Shown here one piece after another: positions 6,688 to 10,444 of a stretch of DNA of 10,444 nucleotides (position 1 is its first letter; each line of letters begins with the position of its first letter). The notes beneath the pieces were generated by a model. That model saw only the letters and a list, made by a program, of their open reading frames with translations, did no database searches and was not told where the DNA came from. The translations under genes were made by a program, and so were the position numbers. The DNA is taken from NCBI GenBank assembly GCA_027039295.1, contig JALWEW010000075.1, forward strand, positions 1 to 10,444, written 5' to 3'. This DNA comes from Acidilobaceae archaeon. Lineage in GTDB: Archaea > Thermoproteota > Thermoprotei_A > Sulfolobales > Acidilobaceae.

Positions 6688-6700
6688 TGTAACCGTCACA
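6688..6700. promoter_or_regulatory. Small dyad between the divergent promoters, possible regulator site
   Basis: TGTAACCGTCACA is a 13-bp imperfect palindrome: TGT-AC-GT-ACA pairs around a central C, with one mismatched pair. It sits about 30 bases upstream of the plus-strand TATA-like box and about 60 bases from the minus-strand one, where a regulator could act on both directions. Short dyads arise by chance, so this is only a candidate operator. Confidence 0.25.
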
Positions 6701-6729
6701 GTATCATTATCCTCACATATAATCATATG

Positions 6730-6738
6730 AAATATATA
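6730..6738 (+). promoter_or_regulatory. TATA-like box for the hydrogenase structural operon
   Basis: AAATATATA stands out in a local AT-rich stretch (6688-6770) in otherwise G+C-rich DNA. It would place transcription start near 6758-6762, giving a leader of about 35-40 bases that includes the ribosome-binding site at 6782. A second candidate, TAAATATTTTT at 6758-6768, would start transcription only about 7-9 bases before the GTG and would make the ribosome-binding site useless. The first is therefore preferred. The region 6604-6796 contains no gene I can support. Confidence 0.5.
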
Positions 6739-6781
6739 CTTTTCCATGGGGTTTCTGTAAATATTTTTGTGGGAAGCCAGT

Positions 6782-6789
6782 GGAAGGTG
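6782..6789 (+). promoter_or_regulatory. Ribosome-binding site deciding the small-subunit start
   Basis: GGAAGGTG ends seven bases before GTG 6797. This supports initiation there, giving a Tat signal beginning MSVTRREFLK, rather than at the upstream in-frame TTG 6767, which has no such element and would add ten residues. Confidence 0.55.
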
Positions 6790-6796
6790 CCGGGGA

Positions 6797-8275
6797 GTGA
6801 GCGTAACACGCAGGGAGTTCCTCAAGCTCCTCGGGACAGGCGCCCTCTTCGCGGCGCTCGACTGGTCCAGGGTAGTAAAGGCTGCCATGGACGAGGTGAA
6901 GGCTGGCCACGTTAATATCATATGGTTCGAGGCCCAGGACTGCGCTGGGAACACCACGGCGCTCATCCAGGCGACGGAGCCAGACCTGATAGCCGTCCTA
7001 GGGGGCATGAGCCACACGGTGGGCCCCGGTACCGTGAGGCTGCTCTACCACGAGACCGTTATGCTTAGCTGGGGCGAGAAGACGCCGAGCTACGCCGAGA
7101 AGCTCCGCTCCATGACCCCGGAGGAGCTCGAGGCTTTCATTAAGAGCCTGCCCGCGAGTGACCCCCTCCGCAGGACCCTCGAGACATTCCTGAAGCTCGG
7201 CTATAACCCGGGCATACTACTCACGAGCCCGATAGACGTGCTGAGGCTCGCCGTCCAGGGCAAGCTGGACCCCTACGTGCTAGTGATAGAGGGCAGCATA
7301 CCAGTTGACAGCCGCATACTAAGCGAGCACGGAGTCGGGGGGGTGCCCTCGGAGGTCGACTACTTCTGCTACATAGGCGAGGAGAACGGCAAGCCCGTAA
7401 GCTGCGCCGAGTGGATAAGGAGGCTGCTCAAGAGGGCCGTGGCCGTGATATCGATAGGCAACTGCGCCTCCTACGGCGGCCTAGTAGCTAACAAGGTCAT
7501 AGAGGGCGACTTCATGAAGAGCATGGGGTACGACCTCTTCGAGAAGTGGTCCCGGGGCGGCTGGAGCCCCAGCCCCACGGGGGCCGTGGGGTTCTTCCCC
7601 GATAAGAGGAGGGGCTTCAAGGGCTTCATAGACCTCGTACCCGAGGCCGAGCCCTTCAGGAGGTTCGCCTACGGCCGCTGCACCCTGGGCCCCGGCGAGG
7701 TCAGGCCCGACTGCCGCCCAGCCCTCGCGGTGCCCGGGTGCCCGGCGAACGGCAACGGGCAGCTGAGGGTGATAGCGCACATGGTCCTATGGGCCCTCGG
7801 CAAGCTCCCCCTGCCAGCGCTCGACGAGTACTGGAGGCCGACCTACATCTTCGGGAAGACGACGCACGAGCAGTGCCCGAGGGCCGCGTGGTACGCCGCA
7901 GGCGACTTCAGGAAGTACCCCGGCGAGAACACTGCCAGGTGCCTCTACGCCGTCGGCTGCAAGGGCCCCATATCCCACTGCCCCTGGAACAAGGTGGGCT
8001 GGGTCAACGGCGTGGGCGGCCCCACGAGGACCGGGGGGGTCTGTATAGGCTGCACCGAGCCCGGGTTCACCGACTCCTTCGAGCCGTTCTACCAGAAGCT
8101 ACCCTACGTCCAGTCCTCCGTCGAGGTCCTAAAGAAGGAGGTCATCATAGGGGCGAGCGCCATAGCGGCTGCCGGTGTGATCGCCGGCGTCTGGGCGCAC
8201 CTCAGGTCCTCGGGGCCCGAGGGGAAGCCGGCAGAGGCGGAGGCCCCAGCGCCGGGGGGTGAGGGGGAGCAGTGA
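6797..8275 (+). CDS. [NiFe] hydrogenase small subunit, Tat-exported and membrane-anchored
   Basis: This subunit holds the Fe-S relay carrying electrons from the Ni-Fe site to the cytochrome b. Numbering starts at GTG 6797 (492 aa). TRREFLKLLG followed by a hydrophobic stretch (4-30) is a Tat signal. Proximal-cluster residues are Cys49 in QDCAGN, Cys223 in GNCASYGG and Cys315 in VPGCPANG. The usual second Cys of the CxxC is Asn52. The distal and medial sites look complete: THEQC (His357, Cys360), Cys382, GCKGP (Cys388), HCP (Cys395) and CIGC (Cys416, Cys419). The extra cysteines of oxygen-tolerant enzymes are absent at the usual sites. A C-terminal hydrophobic helix (about 449-469) anchors the protein, followed by a Pro/Ala/Gly/Glu tail. 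It is well over 100 residues longer than common small subunits because of insertions between the cluster ligands. Overlaps the next gene by four bases. Confidence 0.95.
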   Translation: MSVTRREFLKLLGTGALFAALDWSRVVKAAMDEVKAGHVNIIWFEAQDCAGNTTALIQATEPDLIAVLGGMSHTVGPGTVRLLYHETVMLSWGEKTPSYAEKLRSMTPEELEAFIKSLPASDPLRRTLETFLKLGYNPGILLTSPIDVLRLAVQGKLDPYVLVIEGSIPVDSRILSEHGVGGVPSEVDYFCYIGEENGKPVSCAEWIRRLLKRAVAVISIGNCASYGGLVANKVIEGDFMKSMGYDLFEKWSRGGWSPSPTGAVGFFPDKRRGFKGFIDLVPEAEPFRRFAYGRCTLGPGEVRPDCRPALAVPGCPANGNGQLRVIAHMVLWALGKLPLPALDEYWRPTYIFGKTTHEQCPRAAWYAAGDFRKYPGENTARCLYAVGCKGPISHCPWNKVGWVNGVGGPTRTGGVCIGCTEPGFTDSFEPFYQKLPYVQSSVEVLKKEVIIGASAIAAAGVIAGVWAHLRSSGPEGKPAEAEAPAPGGEGEQ

Positions 8276-9300
8276 GATCCACCTCCAGGCTCTGGACGGC
8301 CTACCTAGTAACCAACCTAGTAGCTGTGGCCATAGTCGTGGGTGTTAGCTGGGCATTCGTCTACGTGCTAGCCTGGATTCCCCTGATGCACGAGCACGGC
8401 ATCAGCCAGCTCTTCCAGGCGATAGAGCACCCGCGGCTTCTTAGCAGCGTGTGGTGGAGGGACTTCCTCTCGCCAACCTTCGACGTCCTGATAATACTCG
8501 TGGCAATCGTGGGTACCTGGTGGTCCCTAGGCCACTTCGCCGCCGAGGCCAGGAACCAGCGCAAGTGGCGCCTCTACTACAAGAGCGAGGAGGGCAGGAG
8601 GGACGTCTGGGTTCTCAGGTTCACGCTCTGGCAGAGGATCCAGCACCTCTGGATGATGATCACACTCATAATCGTGGCCTTCACGGGCTTCGCCATGTAC
8701 TTCGCGAACGACCCCTACTGGAAGTACCTAATGCCGAGTAGGGACCTCTACGTGAAGATACACGTCGTCACGGGCTGGGCAATGGGCGTCCTGATCATAC
8801 TCCACTTCACCTACTACCTAACGAGGATGCTCCTCGACAAGCTAGCCGGCAAGAGCCTCATGGAGGAGTACCCAATGCTCCAGTTCTACACCATAAGGTT
8901 CTACAAGAACCTCCTCAAGAGGCTCGCGTGGACCATCAAGCGCGGCGTGGAGCGCCCCCTGGTTGATAAGTATGACTGCGAGCAGCTCTTCGAGTACTGG
9001 GGCGTCTACTGGGGCATAGCCGTCCTCGGCATCCCGGGCGCTATAATGAGCGTCGTCGGCCCCGGCGCGCTCAACGGGGCCCTCTGGGTCATGCACACGA
9101 AGGAGGCGGTGCTAGCGGTCACGTTCCTGTTGATGGTCCACATTGCTTACACCCACTTCCTACCGACAGTCTTCCCCATGGATCCAACCTACATCAACGG
9201 GAGGATGCCCCTGAAGCGCGTGAAGGAGGAGCACCCCCTCTGGTACGAGAGGCTGGTGCGCAAGGGCATCGTGGGGGCTGGGGGTGCAGGCGGTGGCTAG
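8272..9300 (+). CDS. Hydrogenase b-type cytochrome, membrane subunit (Isp1/HyaC-like)
   Basis: This is the membrane diheme protein that takes electrons from the small subunit and passes them to quinone. The 342-aa product has about six hydrophobic segments (near 11-37, 66-87, 124-144, 162-184, 245-263 and 276-297). His125, His164, His178, His275 and His290, in or beside these helices, are candidate heme ligands; the spacing of His164 and His178 on one helix resembles cytochrome b families. A basic, aromatic-rich cytoplasmic loop lies between helices 4 and 5. It is about 100 residues longer than E. coli HyaC, with two extra N-terminal helices. The GTG start overlaps the small-subunit stop (GTGA) and has GGTGA nine bases upstream, so synthesis is probably coupled. 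The location between small- and large-subunit genes matches Isp1 in Isp-type clusters, but no Isp2 gene follows here. Confidence 0.88.
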   Translation: MRSTSRLWTAYLVTNLVAVAIVVGVSWAFVYVLAWIPLMHEHGISQLFQAIEHPRLLSSVWWRDFLSPTFDVLIILVAIVGTWWSLGHFAAEARNQRKWRLYYKSEEGRRDVWVLRFTLWQRIQHLWMMITLIIVAFTGFAMYFANDPYWKYLMPSRDLYVKIHVVTGWAMGVLIILHFTYYLTRMLLDKLAGKSLMEEYPMLQFYTIRFYKNLLKRLAWTIKRGVERPLVDKYDCEQLFEYWGVYWGIAVLGIPGAIMSVVGPGALNGALWVMHTKEAVLAVTFLLMVHIAYTHFLPTVFPMDPTYINGRMPLKRVKEEHPLWYERLVRKGIVGAGGAGGG

Positions 9301-9315
9301 GCTCCCGGCTTTTCC

Positions 9316-9325
9316 CCATATATGG
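9316..9325 (+). promoter_or_regulatory. Possible internal promoter before the large-subunit gene
   Basis: CCATATATGG, a perfect 10-bp palindrome with a TATATA core, lies in the only AT-rich part of the 53-base gap between the cytochrome and large-subunit genes. As a TATA box it would start transcription near 9345-9348, just before GTG 9354. That could give extra large-subunit mRNA with a very short leader. It may equally be chance, with the gene read from the upstream promoter. Confidence 0.35.
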
Positions 9326-9342
9326 ATTTGGGTTTCGCGTGG

Positions 9343-9350
9343 GGTGGTGA
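9343..9350 (+). promoter_or_regulatory. Ribosome-binding site for the large subunit
   Basis: GGTGGTGA lies just before GTG 9354, with six bases between its GGTGG part and the start. It supports GTG 9354 over the in-frame ATG 9369, which is 18 bases away from it. Confidence 0.6.
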
Positions 9351-9353
9351 GTT

Positions 9354-10444
9354 GTGGTACTGCGTGAGATGATCATAGACCCCATAACCCGTATCGAGGG
9401 CCACCTCGGCCTGAGGGTGGTCGTGGACACGGCGAGGAGGAGGGCGATACCGGATAGCGTCAGGAGCTTCGTGACGATGTTCAGGGGTTTCGAGGTCTTC
9501 TCGCTGGGCAGGCCCCCAGAGGACCTGCCGCATATAACGAGCAGGATCTGCGGCGTCTGCGGTGCGAGCCACGCTAACGCCGATGTGATAGCCACTGATA
9601 TGGTCTATGGCGTAGCGCCCACGCCCCTAGGAGTGGCCCTGCGTAACATGGCGTTCGCTGTCACCGACCACGTCTACGACCATACGATAATCCTGGTGAT
9701 GCTCGAGGGCCCCGACTATAGCAGCCCCGTCGTGAGGCTGATGACGAAGAGCGTCTACGAGGACGCCCTGAACACCCTGGCGGAGCATAGGGATGTGCAC
9801 GGCTTCACGAGGATAGCCGATATAATGGACGCCCTCACCCCGATAACTGGTAAGCTCTGGCAGCTCGCAGTCAAGTTCCAGAGGATAGCCAGGGAGGCTG
9901 GCGTGCTCCTCTATGGCAGGCACAGCCACCCCTCGACGCTGATACCCGGCGGCATAGGGACCGACTTGACTAACTCGGACTACCTGCTGATGGGCTACAT
10001 GTACAGGCTGGTGAAGCTCACGGCATGGGCGAAGTTCATGTACTCCGCGCTCAGCGACCTCTACAACTTCTACATCGAGAGGCACAACTACGCGGAGAAC
10101 GGCACCAGCTACCACCCCAACCCCTCGGTCTCGACGGTCGGGGCGGTTGGGAGCGGCGGCCTATTCGACGACCCGGAGGAGTACGCCTCGATAGGCGGCT
10201 GCGGGGCGTGGGACGAGACCTGCAGCGTCGAGTGGGAGGAGTTCTACAAGGGCATAGATAAGGCCGCTAGGAAGAGGATAATCAAGCCCGGCATAGTTCT
10301 CCGCGGCAGGCTGGTCACCAACAGCTACGCCGAGTACCAGGTCTCACTCTTCGAGCACGTGAAGCACTCCTTCTACAAGGACTGGGCCGACAAGGTCACG
10401 GGCCTCCCGTGGTACAAGGAGCTGGAGGCCATGGGCTTCAAGGA
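9354..10444 (+). CDS. [NiFe] hydrogenase large subunit (3' end outside the window)
   Basis: This is the catalytic subunit carrying the Ni-Fe site that splits H2. About 363 residues are present and the frame is still open at the right edge, so the C-terminal DPCxxC motif and cleavage site are not visible. The N-terminus IIDPITRIEGHLGL (7-20) is the standard start of the family. MFRGFEVFSLGRPPEDLPHITSRICGVC follows the usual order, with Cys66 and Cys69 as the first pair of nickel/iron ligands and His73 in the same loop. YGRHSHPSTLIPGG (187-200) is the conserved HP...GG region. Four positions after His73 there is Asp77, where a small residue is usual. Last of the three structural genes, 53 bases after the cytochrome gene. 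It has no signal of its own and would be exported with the Tat-tagged small subunit. Confidence 0.95.
   Translation, partial: MVLREMIIDPITRIEGHLGLRVVVDTARRRAIPDSVRSFVTMFRGFEVFSLGRPPEDLPHITSRICGVCGASHANADVIATDMVYGVAPTPLGVALRNMAFAVTDHVYDHTIILVMLEGPDYSSPVVRLMTKSVYEDALNTLAEHRDVHGFTRIADIMDALTPITGKLWQLAVKFQRIAREAGVLLYGRHSHPSTLIPGGIGTDLTNSDYLLMGYMYRLVKLTAWAKFMYSALSDLYNFYIERHNYAENGTSYHPNPSVSTVGAVGSGGLFDDPEEYASIGGCGAWDETCSVEWEEFYKGIDKAARKRIIKPGIVLRGRLVTNSYAEYQVSLFEHVKHSFYKDWADKVTGLPWYKELEAMGFK

Noticed and set aside
6767..6796. Upstream TTG start of the small subunit adding ten residues
   Set aside because: No ribosome-binding site and it lies in the AT-rich promoter region. GTG 6797 has a good one and gives a standard Tat N-terminus.
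6622..7017. 131-aa minus-strand frame reaching across the divergent control region
   Set aside because: It covers both the AT-rich promoter region and the start of the small-subunit gene; composition is unlike a real protein.
7738..8262. 174-aa open frame on the plus strand inside the small-subunit gene
   Set aside because: Another frame of a gene whose cluster-binding motifs are clear; composition is typical of a shadow.
9301..9353. Possible terminator between cytochrome and large-subunit genes (CTTTTCCCC)
   Set aside because: The T-run is only four bases and there is no clear hairpin; the subunits are expected to be expressed together.
9627..10115. 162-aa open frame on the minus strand opposite the large subunit
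   Set aside because: Antisense shadow of a conserved coding sequence, with no recognisable domain.
1..10444. CRISPR arrays, insertion sequences, transposases, attachment sites, rRNA or tRNA genes
   Set aside because: I looked for spaced direct repeats, transposase-like proteins and RNA gene patterns and saw none; the gene content is a coherent hydrogenase locus.

Overview
The window is a [NiFe]-hydrogenase locus from what looks like a hyperthermophilic crenarchaeon. The lineage is inferred from archaeal signals (A/T boxes upstream of the genes, GGTG/GGAGG ribosome-binding sites), many GTG and TTG starts, heavy use of AGG (Arg) and ATA (Ile), high G+C, and a membrane-bound uptake-type hydrogenase like those of Desulfurococcales/Sulfolobales. 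I cannot name the genus.

Layout. (1) Positions 29-4945, plus strand: hypD-hypC-hypE-hypF, a tightly packed set for making and inserting the Fe(CN)2CO group. hypA and hypB (nickel insertion) are not here. (2) Positions 6603-4931, minus strand: four overlapping genes. Three encode proteins I cannot assign (129, 123 and 156 aa) and the last encodes a HybD/HycI-type (M52) maturation endopeptidase whose 3' end overlaps the 3' end of hypF. (3) A ~190-bp AT-rich divergent control region at 6604-6796, with a TATA-like box on each strand and a small dyad between. (4) Positions 6797 to the right edge, plus strand: the structural genes in the order small subunit (Tat-exported, membrane-anchored), b-type cytochrome, large subunit (cut off at the right edge).

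How they work together. HypF and HypE make the cyanide ligands from carbamoyl phosphate. The HypC-HypD scaffold assembles the Fe(CN)2CO unit and delivers it to the large-subunit precursor. The endopeptidase then trims the large-subunit C-terminus, and the large subunit is exported with the Tat-tagged small subunit. Electrons from H2 pass through the small-subunit Fe-S clusters to the cytochrome b and the quinone pool.

Points that stand out: a perfect loop-less 52-bp palindrome at the extreme left edge, probably a fold-back artefact that hides the true hypD start; a proximal-cluster motif in the small subunit with Asn where the second Cys is expected; a small subunit enlarged by internal insertions; a conserved-looking but unassigned three-gene block, one member of which resembles a maturation endopeptidase that has lost its metal-binding residues; and a 5' correction of hypC that restores its essential Cys2.
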